Assembly: GCF_036711975.1 (NCBI RefSeq) | Contig: NC_091967.1 | Location: 7,936,001-8,000,000 of the forward strand | Direction: 5' to 3' | Length of the DNA: 64,000 bases | Origin: Onthophagus taurus | Lineage: Eukaryota > Arthropoda > Insecta > Coleoptera > Scarabaeidae | Part shown: positions 42,838 through 55,800 of the stretch, piece after piece | How the letters are laid out: the number at the start of each line of letters is the position of its first letter | Numbering within the stretch: the stretch's first letter is position 1 | The notes under the pieces: model-generated | What the model saw: only the letters and a program-made list of their open reading frames with translations | Database searches by the model: none | What the model was told of the DNA's origin: nothing | Made by a program: the position numbers and the translations under genes

Positions 42838-43916
42838 TTATTTCTTCAAATTACCACCAGGATTCTTAACCGCATTTTTAACTTTAATTGTACTTTTCCC
42901 CATCAATCCGTCAAATTCTTTCTTTACATTCTTTAATTTGCTTTTATTAATAGGATAACTAATTTCACTTTGAAGGGTTTCATCATTTTTTGAACGAATT
43001 AATGGTTTAGACGGGTCAATACTTTCAATTTTACTCAAAGAATTTTTTTTCAAATTACCCACACTTTTGGTAAATCTTTTTGTGTCATTTTTTTTGTTAA
43101 CTTCTTCGATACGTTTAACGTTTTTACTAATATTATGATTATCGTATTTAGAATCGGTTGGGTTTCCTAATAAAACATTCGGAGTTGTATTTGAAGTTAA
43201 ATTATTACTTGTTAATTTTCTGGTTTCATTTTTTTCCAGTAAATTTCTTAGCGTTGCTTTGGTATAAATTTTCGTTTTTAAAGCTTGTTTCCAACCGATT
43301 TCGGTACCTCTCTCGATATCGCTTAACATTACTCTTCGTTTAATTTTTTTCTTGTAAAGAATACGCCAGATTCCTTCCGAATTACAAATCTATAAAACGA
43401 CTGTATTTTTACAAGTTATCATTATTACTTACTATTTTTAATGTTAATGAAATACAAAAATTAATTAATAATCAAACTTACATCGAAAAATATTTTTGAA
43501 GTTTGCGATAAATGTAAAATATCATTTGTTGCTAAAAAGCGTGCGATTTTCAAAAAAATCTTCATCGGTAAACATTCCAATCGACGTTCTTTAGCCGCAA
43601 AACTTTTTACAAAACTCAAAGCATAATCGCCGAATGTTCTTTGAATATCATGTTGCATGTAACGTTCATCCACAAAATCTTCAAGTGATGAAATATGACG
43701 TTTTGGATACACATGAGGTCCATATGAAACATTCCAAATGTTTAAAATAATCTAAAAAAAATTAAAATTGCACCATATCAAAACGTTTTTGTTAACAATA
43801 TCTTTTAGATCGCTTACTTTACTTTGAGTGATCGTTAATCCATAATAATCTCTTGATGGGGATGGTGCTCGGGCGTAAAGTTGTAATTGAACCTCATTTT
43901 CGTCAGAAACGGTCAT
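42838..43916 (-). CDS. FBXO36: F-box only protein 36-like
   Basis: Three exons in phase, 43916-43818, 43751-43482 and 43389-42838, give 306 aa. Exon 1 contains APSPSRDYYGLTITQSK, matching the PSKDYYQLLVTRSQV block near the start of FBXO36. The F-box lies around residues 73-115: LECLPMKIFLKIARFLATND, ILHLSQTSKIFFD, then ICNSEGIWRILYKKK. After ERGTEIGWKQALKTKIYTKA, a Lys/Asn-rich low-complexity tail of ~120 residues extends well beyond the vertebrate protein (188 aa). F-box proteins are substrate adaptors of SCF (Skp1-Cul1-F-box) ubiquitin ligases; the substrate is unknown. Introns are 66 and 92 nt. Confidence 0.82.
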
Positions 43917-46899
43917 TTCTATTCGAGGTAGACTTTCTTTCCTGGAGTTTTATCGAAAGAGAATTACAAGTTGAAACGTATAAATGTTGTAAAACGATCC
44001 GGTCTCTGTCAAGAAAGAAGTAGAACACAGCAGTACACTTGATGTTTTATTCTTGGCAACCGTATAAGATAATGAAAATTGTTTTCGTGCGTAAAACCAA
44101 CAAAAAACAGTAAATATTATCGCTTTATGTGCCTTAATTTACTTAATGTACGAACTTGTATTGATAATCTTATTTAAATAATTAAGTGAAATGATAATAT
44201 TGGTAACCTCAATAAAAGTTAATATTTAATTTTTACGAAATAGATTTACTCTTTAAATCTACACAACTTATTTCTAAAGTTTAAAGAACGATTTTTATAA
44301 CATATTTAATCTGAAAGTATTTCATGGAATGAATGTTGGGATTAATTTTTTCCAAAAAATAATTTAACTCAAAAATTAATTTGAGCATAGGCAACCGAAA
44401 TGGCAATCGTATTATTTGGGTTGCTTATATTTTTTACATATTTTACAACATTTAACCCAACTCAACCCAACCTGTTAAATATTGCTCTAGTTAGTAACCA
44501 ATTTTTTCTATTTAGCACTTGAAAATTGAAAACATACCCAGGTATACGGTTAGTAACATAAGGGTTAAATTTAATCTATACCCTTAATCTATACATAATG
44601 TAGAATCTTTACGTTGCGCTTCTCCAAGCTTTTTCTATTCCTTATTAATCTTATTATATGAGATATTTTCCTTCGCAGGTTATGATGTTGGGTTGAGTTT
44701 CATTCATTCTGCGTTTTGGGTTTATTAGAGACATTTTTTTAATTTTAATACTGCTCTAATGTAAGAAAAGAAAGAAATTAAAAAGAATAATTAAATAAAA
44801 ATTTAAATATTCCAATTTTAAAATCAATAATTTCAAATTTAATGTTTTAATTATGCCAAAAGATGGCGCTACTTGTTCATAATTGAACCAATACGTCAAT
44901 TTATTTCAAAATATAACAAAATTCCCTGTTGATTTTGCCAAATTTACAATAATTTGACAAAAATTTATAAAAAAACTGTATTTTCGTTGCTTTAAGGGTT
45001 AGGTTAAAATGTTATGTTATAAAATTGTGGTATAAATTTTATATACACATAAACTAAAAAAATGTATTGTACGATTAGCAACACTGAATCAACCTTTCAA
45101 CAAGAAAGAATTATTGTAGGTTATCTGTGTATAAACAATTAGGCTGAATTAGGCAGAATTCAAAACAGATAAAAATAAAACAAAAATATAAATAAATTTA
45201 ATAATTAATCTGGTAAGTGTTATTGCGTAATGTATAATTAAAATTATAACTTAGCTGGTTTGTTGTGTTATATAGGTTAGTTTAGATTACTCTTAAATTG
45301 GAAATCTGGATTGGATGGCTGAACAAATTCTGTCTCCCTATTATAACTATACCTTAAATCGGTAAGTGATTTCGATTGTACAGTATACAAAAAACCCGTA
45401 TTCGAATACCCAAACAAAAATTAGGAAATCACATATTACTCAAGAGTGATGTATAAATTTCAAATATTTTTGTACCATTCTTGAGTAATTCGTGATTTTC
45501 TAATATTTCGGGGTGCGTTGAGGTTATAAGTGAGTGAGAGATTCACTTACAATATTAACCATTATTTTTTAGTTTCAAATCTTTTTTTACTATTCAAAAC
45601 AAAAAAAGATAACTTTAAAATAATATAAATATGCCATATATGCAAACAAGATAGGCAACCCAATGACTCATTATTATTAAAAATTTTTTGTTTGTCATTT
45701 TTTGAATAATTATGACTCAATTATCATTAAACCATCATTATCATAAAATTTCTTAAGGAAAAAAACATTCTAATTATATTCCTTTTCCTTTTGAATTAAT
45801 TTTGGTAACTTACCAAATAATTATTTGTTTTTTTTGTTAACCACTCGAATTCCAAATTTTAACTGATAAACACATCAAAGTCGAACATTTACTCGTAATT
45901 AGTATAGATAATTAGATTAATTAAATAAACACGGATGATTAACGAAAGAGATAAGCAAGTTGTAAAAATGAGAAAATTATTTCAGTTGATTTGAAAACGA
46001 GTTGTTTTTATGATTTGAATTTGGCAAATATCCCATCTGATTTATTTTTTCGTTTACGCAAAGCAGAAAACCTTGTCTTTTTTATATTTTCTGGTCCATA
46101 AATAAGTTATGGGAGATTGAGGAAAATAAAACTGCGGACACCTCTTTTAAGATTTTATATTTGCCAAAAAGAAACAAATTTTTGTGATATTTATCAAAAA
46201 TATTCCTCGTGTGAAGGAACTAAGCTTTATGTTTTCTCTTAACTAAATATAAATAAATTAAGGTGAAGGACAAAAAAAATCAAAACTTTTTAATTAAAAC
46301 TAAAAAAAAAAAATAAAAAAAAGGAAGCTTGAAAATATATTGTAGAAAAATAAATAAGTTTCTTTGGAGTAGTTCTAAAATTGGTCGTTGAAATTCTAAT
46401 TTCATGTATTATTGTTACTTTATTATAGTAAATAGTAGTAATAGTAATAAAATATATCACCAGACCTTTTTGCCTTTTTAATTTTTTTTATAAGAGATTG
46501 AATTTATATAAATTCTTTTTTCTAAAAATTTTTAATCTTATCTTGGTATATAGAAATAATAAATTTAATTTTAATTTAAAAAGAAAACGAAAAGCGTGGA
46601 AAAGAATCATTTTTACATTCTATTTATGATTGTTCTTTAACAGCCACAATATTTTTCTTTTTATTACTATAAAAAACAGAAAAAATAATAGAGAGTATTG
46701 AAGGAACAAGATCTTTATCTTTCTCTTTTAATCTTAAAAATGTATAAATTAAACTTAAACGAACATTTAAAAATTAAAATCACAGATTTTTATTATTATA
46801 AAAAGAAAAGAAACTTTAATATAAAAAAATCGTTTTCTCAGATTTCTTTTTATCTTTTTTCTTTCGTTCAATACTCCAAAAGCTTAATGATTATCATTT
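43917..46899. other. Gene-free region between FBXO36-like and LONRF-like genes
   Basis: About 3 kb, very AT-rich. I note AGATGGCGCTA at 44861-44871, ATAGGCAACC words near 44389 and 45651, a hairpin-forming inverted repeat at 45420-45504, and CATAACCTC-type words (45525 complement). The last several hundred bases probably include the LONRF 3' UTR. A 116-codon ORF at 46698-47048 is Lys/Tyr/Phe low-complexity and overlaps the last LONRF exon antisense; not called. Confidence 0.4.
45420..45504. repeat. Hairpin-forming inverted repeat
   Basis: Left arm ATTAGGAAATCACATATTAC TCAAGAGTG and right arm CATTCTTGAGTAATTCGTGA TTTTCTAAT are complementary over ~36 positions with about five mismatches, separated by a ~15-base loop. 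Could be a miniature palindromic element or a transcribed hairpin (pre-miRNA-sized). No flanking gene features distinguish the two. Confidence 0.65.
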
Positions 46900-49800
46900 T
46901 TATATCAACCAAAATCTACATGAATCACTCGATTCATTCGAATCGTTACATTTCAGTGTGTTTCGTTCCAAAGCCTTCATTTTTACTTTCATGTGTTCCA
47001 ACATTTTATCGATTGCTCTTAAACGTTTTTCTAAACTCGTCGTACTAAGAAATCCAACCTAAAAATGGAAAAAAAAAGTTTTAATATTATTAAAATCGTT
47101 TTATTTTTATGATGATTACTTACTTGAAGTTGAGTTGTTAATGGTAAAATAGGCATTAACCACCAAGCCCATGACGGCCCATCAGGTAATGAAAACCAAT
47201 TTTCTTCAGGTCGTGGCATTTGCCCGATTGAGCTTTCGATTTCAATTAGAAACCTTGGAGCTAAGGAACTAACAAACTTCACGGCTTTATTGTGCACCCT
47301 TTGATGCAAATTAATCAATTCTGTTAATTTTTCGTTTGAAACCACCGTATCTCGTATAAATTGAACCTTTGCTGTATCATAACCATCCTAAAAACACCAA
47401 AAATTATTTTAACGTTTAACAAAACCTCAATTTTTATTACTTTTTCGCCTTTATCTAACACTTTAAATCTTCGAACACCAACTGTGGTTAAAATTGATCT
47501 TCCGTCATGTAAATGAACCGCGTCTTTAACCTCTAAAATCGTTCCAAACGATGCGAAAAGATCATTTTCGATTTTTCCGGCCATTGCAAATTGTTTTGTC
47601 GATGACTGAAGACACCGTCTTGCTAATAAACGATATCTTGGTTCGTAAACGTATAAAGGACAAGCCACACCAGGAAAGGCATTTGTACAAACAAATACTG
47701 GAACCTAAAATCAATCAAAATAAGAATTAATCGTATTAAATTAATTTTGTATTTAAATTACCTCGCATTCGTGTTCTAAAACGTGTATTTCTTTAGTGTT
47801 AACAAAAAGTCTTTCTTCATATTGACTTGGAACGATAATTCTCATTGCTTGATCGAGAATTTTGGTGCTGCCCCGAGAAAGATCGTTCGGGCTTAATGGT
47901 GCCATACATAACGGGCATGCTAAACCATGATCGACGACTCTTGCCAGACAATCTCGACAAAACGTATGCCCACAAGCCGTTGTAATTGGATCCAAATAAC
48001 ACTGACTGCACAAAATACATTCTAAATCGGAAATTGTGACGTGACACCAAAATTCTTTCAAAGCTTGTTCTACAAAAAAAAATAACCGTGTAAATTGGGT
48101 TGCCTACATTCACCACAATAAATTTATTTACCTCTTGATGAAAATAACGTATTAATAACATATTTAAAACTATCATTTTCAGAATTATTATCACCAATAA
48201 CGAATTCGTTACCCCAAGAAATATTTTCTTCGATTTTTAATCGATTTAAATTGGTCTTCAATGTAGAACTGTATCGTTTTGCTTTCCTGAAGAACTTTTT
48301 GAATATCTACAATAAGGTAAGGTTAAAGTTACGATTTCATTCACGACTAAGATTTACTTATTTTTAAACCGTTTTTTGGATTTTATCCAAAATGATAAAC
48401 GTGATTTATGAAAGTAACGAAAATTAAAACGTATTAATAATACTCACTTTGTGTATATTATCTTCGTCCAAACCGTTTTTGCTTGACAATCCTGCGTACC
48501 TCGACCTTAAACAGTACCTTGGCTCAAGACCCAAAAATTCTTTTACATCATTTTCACAATAATCTAAAAGGAAGAAAAGATGAATTTAGACTTTTTAAGT
48601 ACCATAACCCCAAATTAAATAAAAATTAAAAATGTTAAATTGATTAAATTGAAAAGAAAATGTATTAATTTAGGTAAATGCAAGAAAAATATCGTAAAAT
48701 TTATTAATTATATTAAATAAGTCTAAAATATTATTAATTTTTAATCATTAATTATAACTCAAAAGATGTCGCTACCTGGTACAATTGTCAGTGTATTTTT
48801 ATTTTGACAGCTTCGTTACATGTTTCAATAGTTTTCGTTTACAATCTTATTAAAACTCGTAGAGAAAAGATGAGTTCATATGAAAGCGATGGAACACACA
48901 TTTCCCAAGACCTCCTTCAAAATTTTGATGAATTACAAATCGATGAAAGTGAGAAAAAACATCCAGAAAAATTACCAATGAAATTGTCAGCGAATGAATC
49001 ACTTTTCAAAAAAGTTAGAGAATTGATACATCGTCATCAGAGTAATAAATCAAGTTTAAGACTGATTCATGTGAATCCTTTATTAAAAAAATTATCAGTT
49101 TGTGTTTGTGAAAATCATGAAGAAGCTACACAAGTTATCAAATACAAGCATTTTTTGCAATCCGTTATTGCTGATATATATGCCAACAGAAGAGTATCAA
49201 AAAGAGCAAAATCTATTTATTCAACTGCAATAAGTCAAGATATTTTAGCACTGAATAATTTTAATCAAAAAGATTTAAGAGATAATTATGAAGACAGTTT
49301 TTCTTTAAACGAATCATTATTAACCAATTTGAATTTTATATCCGATAAGGAAGAAAGCGAAACAATGGATTTCAATTTTACAAATGCTTATTCTAATTAT
49401 GAAAAATCGACCAATTTTAATAATAACTCCAAAAATGACGTTGATGTTAACGGATTCAAAGAACCATTTCCGATACTTCAAAAGGAAGAACATATTTATA
49501 AAAGCATTAAAAATTATGATTCTATAAAATCAATGCAGGACGATTTAAAATTGTGTTGCCACAAAAGTTTTATAAGATCCAAAGAAATTATTGAATTAAA
49601 AAAAGGAAATGTTAAAATAAGCAACGATAAACCAAAAATAAATTACTTTGAATATAAGGGACCACCAATTAATTTTGGAAATGACAATGAACGTGAATCG
49701 GAAGATGATGATCTTAATGATGAAATGAGGATTTATTTATCGATTAAATTTCAAGATGAGTTTTTAAAGTTACAACTCTAATTGGATTAATTTCGTTTAT

Positions 49801-52800
49801 TGTTAACTGAATAAGAATTTATAGATTTTCTAAGAATTTAACTTAATTTGTTGTTTAATAAATTATAACCTAAAAATTTTTTGACACTTTGGTATTAAAT
49901 ACTTTTGACGTTTATAAACGTCAATTCTTTGAGGTTATATTCTAGATTTTTTTATATATCATTAGCAGAATCATATTTTATTTTTCTAAATAAACTAATA
50001 ACTACTTTTGGTTCTATTTTTCATTCAATAAAAATATACCACTTGAATAACAATTAAAACTAGAACACTAAATATAGAACTAAAAACATTTGGGTTTAGC
50101 CATACGTCTCTTAAGACGGCTGGTTTCTATGGAAATATATTTTTGTATATTGCATCTTAAGTGAAATTCACTATATTTACTGTAATAAGTCTTTATTATG
50201 TAGGTAGTATATTATAAATTTATTAAGTGTTATTTATTTTTGATGTTGATTCGTCGTCGCGACATTGAAAAATATGCTGTGTCTAACAAATGTTATTACA
50301 TAACTGACCTTGTTTACGTTTTGAAATATTTTAGAATAAATTAAACACCGCGTGAATTTTCGTTCACTTCTTTTTCAAAGTCTCAAATCAATTAAATACT
50401 CTTAAAAAATTTATTTTTAATACGAATCATTGTGATTGAAACATTCCTGTTTTGCAACTGCTTCAAGTCAATGCCACGAGGTCAATTCCCCTTTTGCATT
50501 GCATTCCCAGACTGTGCCGACGGCGTTGGAGGTCTCTCGCAATTTTCTTTTTAGATTGTTAAGAATCTTTTGTTAAATAACATTTCAAGAAATGTATTCG
50601 ATCGAAAAAACTTACAAAACATCACTTTGACTACTCCCTACACGAATATTTATTTACATAGCGTAATCGAGAGTTACGCAAGAAATTTGTAAGTAAACAG
50701 GCGTCGATGACATAACTGTTACGTTACGAACCGTTCGATTAACAATTTATTGATTTTATCCTTCTCTTCTACGTAGAACGTTTTTTTTTAAACAGATTAT
50801 AAGATGTCGTTTAGAAAATTGAAATGAGGTTATGTATTAAAATTATTTGGGGAAGCTTCGCAAAAATGAAATTTTATTGTTATATAATGATTTTAAAATG
50901 ATTAAATGTAATAAGTTCGCCGTTATGTTTTCAATGAGGTAATAATGTAGTACGTGCAATAGCATTGAAACATTTTCATATCAATCGAAGGTTTTGCTTC
51001 GTTTACGTAACCAACCCCGTTTCATAACGGTGTCTTGTCACAGGTAATGATTACGCCCGTTATTTCTTGAGTCAACTTTTTTATTTTTACCATTCTTACA
51101 TTTTACACGTGATTCAAACGAGAACGTGAGGACATTTGTAAATGCGTGGGAATAACTTTGATTTTACACTGTGTGGAAATAGTTAACGGTATAATAACGG
51201 AATCCTAAGACTATTACTTAACGGTTAACGCGTTTTATGCAGCAAAGTTTTTTTTCTTGTAATAACAATGCATGTTTAGTAATATTGCAATTTTTAAAAT
51301 GTTAATATGATTAAAAATAAGATATTTGGAACGTACCCTAATTAAAGTGAAGTTGTTACATACTATCAAATTTGTTGAATATCGAAAACTTGCTTTACTA
51401 AGATTTTTTTAAATATGCGAGTATTGTGGGGTTTGAAAATAATTTTCTAAGTATTTTCGTTACGTAACCAGATAGATTACCGACCTTGAACTTGGAAAAC
51501 GTACGCTGCAATGTGCAACAACGACTCTCAAGTCTCAATACGTATCTACTATGGACGCTTATCCATTTCAACGTAGTTGTTTGAGAAATGTTCTCATGGA
51601 TGAGATTTAATTGTTATTTATTGTTTAAAAAAAGGTAATTTTTATTTTTTAAATTTGATAGTTTTGACACTGACAGAAAAGTACGTTTAATTTGACACCA
51701 ACATGAATTTAGTTGAACATTGATAAGTCACCATGAAAAAAGTAACTAAGTAAATAATGCTACTGCTAAATACATTACGTAAACAGAGTAAATTTATTTA
51801 ATAACTATGTATGGGATACAAAAATGTCTGTATGTTTATAAATATTACGTAACCTTTATACAAACGGATGTAAAAACTAAAAAAAGCGGATACTATTCGA
51901 TGTTATCTCTCTCTCTTCGAAATTTGTTAGTCTAATAGTTTTTTTTACCATTACATAATCCCAAATAACATTATTATTGATGGCTTAAAATCTTTTCATC
52001 ACGTTTTATAAAAAAGACTCATAATTGTTTAATTTTTGTTTATCGAAAAATCATGTTGGTATCAATTTTTCACCAAAACGACGTTCACAAAACATCAATT
52101 CTAAAACAACTTAACCTTACTATAATTTATTATAACAGATTCCCGAAGTGAGTGGAAATGAAAAAATTAGCGAACGGGGGACACTAGGAGGAGGTTCACA
52201 GAGTAAAAATCATAAACTATCAATGGGAACAACTTAACATACTCGTAAGAAATAAAATCCAGGGGACAGAAAGTTTTAAGTACAGGGAGCCGAAGAAAGT
52301 ATACAAGACAATAAGAGTCAGTGGAAACTCTGTGGCTGGAGCATGATTTGAGTTGAGAGTTCCAACTCGAAAACCCAACCGGATATCAAATCAATCAATT
52401 AACCTTACTATTAACTTTTTTTTCTTCTTTAGGTACCGTCTTCGATTTGGAGCTTGGCAATCATCAGGGCAATTCTAACTTTTGAGCTACGGATCTGACT
52501 CTTTGCTGGTGCAGCCAAACCACTCTCGAAGGTTCTTTTTCCCTGCATAATGGTTTGCAAAGAGTTGGTACTTTTCTCCTCGCATGACATGGTCTATATG
52601 TAATAACTTCATCTGTTTAATCATTAGTACTATCTCTCTATTCTTCTGCATGCGTCTCATCACCTTCACGTTGGTCATTCGCTCTAACCATGAAATCTTT
52701 AACATTCATAGGTATATCCATGTCTCAAATGCCTCCAGTCTTCTTACATCAATCGCCTTAAGTGTCCACGCTTCCACCACGTAGAACAGTACCGATAGCA

Positions 52801-55800
52801 CCTCATCATTCTCACTCTCAACTCCAGACTCAGATCCCGACAACAAAAAAGCTTCTTCAGTCCATTATAAGTGCTTCTAGCTTGTTCAATTTTAATTTCA
52901 ACATTAATCGTTGTGCCTAGGTATTTGAATTCTTTTACTCTTTCAATACTTTTATCTTTTGCATATGTCTTATTATTGCTTCTTGTTATTTTTGTAATAA
53001 CCATGTATTTTGTTTTGCGTATATTCAGAGTCAACCATCATTATTCAGAGAAATCATATTCTTCGCTTACAGTAACTATTCTATTAATAAGCTTTTGCAG
53101 AACTTCCTGCGTTCTGGTTAATATAACCGTATCGTCAGCATATCTCAAATTGCCTATATTGGTTAAAGAGGATAACATTCTTGTCGAACCCCTCTTTGAA
53201 TTTCTATTTCATCAGATGTTAAATTTTCCACACGTATTTCTGCCTTTTGCCCATAATAGAGGTTAGAGATTATTCTTATATCTCAGATCAATTCTCTTCT
53301 TTAACAAAGTTTCTATGAGTAGGTGGTGTTTAACTTTATCAAAAGCCTTATTGTAGTCTACAAAACACACGTGTAAGTCTTGATTTAGACAAATAAATTA
53401 AAAAGAAGTAAATCCAAACTTCAAACAAAGAGATTAAGTGTTAAAACGGATTTCCTTTTTAACTTTTAACCAATAAAACAGAAAGAGATGGCGAAACAAC
53501 TCAAGAAACAAAGACTAAAACTTTATTTCTTCTTAAAGAAAAGGTTTTGCACAAGAATCACCGCCACCATCGCCATAAACCTGGGTTGAGTCATACTCTT
53601 TGGCTCAACACTTCGAAACTCTCAAAACGACAACTATTGTTTCGTTAGAAAATATCACAACAACTCGACAACGAAACTTTGAATTGCGAAATAATTGGAT
53701 TATACTCGGTCATAGTTTAGCGTTTATATAATTTTCTTTGTTGTTGATTACGAAATTAAAGGAATTAAACAAATAAAAAATATGGTAGCAATGGCATTTA
53801 AATTGTGAGGTTATATTAATTAAAATCATTAATTAATTATTTTTGATGTTGAAAAACGTACTTTTTTAGATAGGAACTTAAAAAAAAAAGGTAAAAATAC
53901 TCTCAATGTCAAGGTTAAAGATTAAAAAACAAAAATATTTTTATCCTTGTTTGTAAATAAAATGCACTAAAATAAAATTTTAAACCCACTTTCAACTTGT
54001 TAATCGTATTTTAGCCAGAGAATTAACTCCTTCTATTTATAAACGATCTCCATTTGACCTTATTCCTTTTATACATCTAAAAAGTGTTTCCTTTGTCTCC
54101 TTTTTCTTCTCTCTAAAAAAATAATCTAAATTTAAACCAATTTACGTCATGATGTTATCTATTTTACGCTCGGTGCATTTCCAATTAGACACCCAGCTTA
54201 AAACCGGCTTAAAACCTTCAAATCTGTCGAAACCTTCCCTTCTATGCAATGCGCGTCCAAGAACAGTGTGTAGCTTGGAAACGATTCGTTTAAAGATTTT
54301 CAAGTTCGTTGACATTGAATGCAGACGGGTGGTGATAAATTTAGAACCGTAATGGATCGTCGGGTTTTGCTCCAACGATCGCATACGTGTTGTGTGTGCA
54401 ACTTTCTCGTTTCGTTGAACCACTTGAAAAAATCGTTTTGGTGTGAAAACAAAGAACAATCTCAAAATTTGACGTGATTTTTCGATTCCATTCAGTTCAA
54501 TTAACTATTAAATAATCTGTTGAATAAAGATTTTAAGATGTCAACGAAGTTCTATTACGGCGACGTTGTGCCGTTTCTTTTTTACTTTTCCTGACGTAAC
54601 CGTCCACAATGGCATATTATGCCATCGGAACGTTTGCGATTACGTACCACAAACTTTAACGGGGCCGGTCTTTCGATTTAATAACGACAACGACGATGTC
54701 GCAACACGAAAAACCGTGCAAATTCGAGCCGATCTCGTAATAAACGGTGACCTTGAAAATTTCAACTTTTCAACCAACACACACAAAAAATTAAGAATCC
54801 GACCTCGTTTTCCATTCAAATTTTTATTTCAGGTCATGCAAATACATAATACATTGTTATGAGCACATCGGGATTACAAGATTTAGGTCAATGATTGCAG
54901 AAAAAAATCAAGATTTTTAGGTTAGAATTTCTTTTTTTTTTACTTACTTTTAATTAACGTGTATAAAATTAATGATGTAATTGAACACTTTGTTAACGAA
55001 ATTGAGCCTTTTAATTCCTTTTATACGTAATGAATCAGTTTTCTATTAAAAATCGGTCGTTTGTATACGGGTTTCTCATCGAAGTTGCCGCATTGTATAA
55101 CACGTTACGAAGTAAACGACGACGTTGAATTCCAATATATTTACTCTGATGTAATAACAATTTATTCTATTTCAATAAATTACATATTTTCTTCGTACAT
55201 TCTAATTTCGTTACGATTTTTTTGACACTTTCAATTTTGACATTTCGTTACCAACTTCAGATTTGATTACGATAAAATATCCAATTTTGTTATTAATAGA
55301 TGTTAAATGTTAACGATAAAGATTTTAGTTCTAAATTTAATAATTTAAAAGTAATTTAATTTTTAAAGCGATTAAATTTTACGAATTCCTTCTTACCAAC
55401 TTAAATATTGATAACAAAAATTATCTTTCTTGTCATTTTAATGTCTTGATTATAACGTATAAATATTTCATAAATAACTTTATTTAAGCTTCTTGGAATA
55501 ATAAGGAAATAAAAAAATAGCGTTTAGATGAATGAATCGAACGTGGCATTAATCACGTAGTAGTAAGTATTTCCAATTATAGTGTGTTTTAATCGTTTAA
55601 AAATGTTATGTTGACTCAGAAAATAAGAGTTTATTTTCTTTAATAACCCCTTTTTTTTAGATGGAGAGAGTGATTGTTTAAGAAAGGTTTATTAGCTACT
55701 TTAAGTTCAACTTTATTGCAACAAAGATCCCAACTACTGCGACATACACGCTGTTAACATTTTCAAGAATACTCCTTGCGGTTATATAGAAGTTGTTACG

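Noticed and set aside
54142-54465. Overlapping ORFs on both strands in LONRF intron 1
   Set aside because: Symmetric open frames from CG-rich composition, no family motif.
54609-54625. 17-bp palindrome ATGGCATATTATGCCAT
   Set aside because: Single occurrence in AT-rich DNA; interesting only if conserved, so left out of the main findings.
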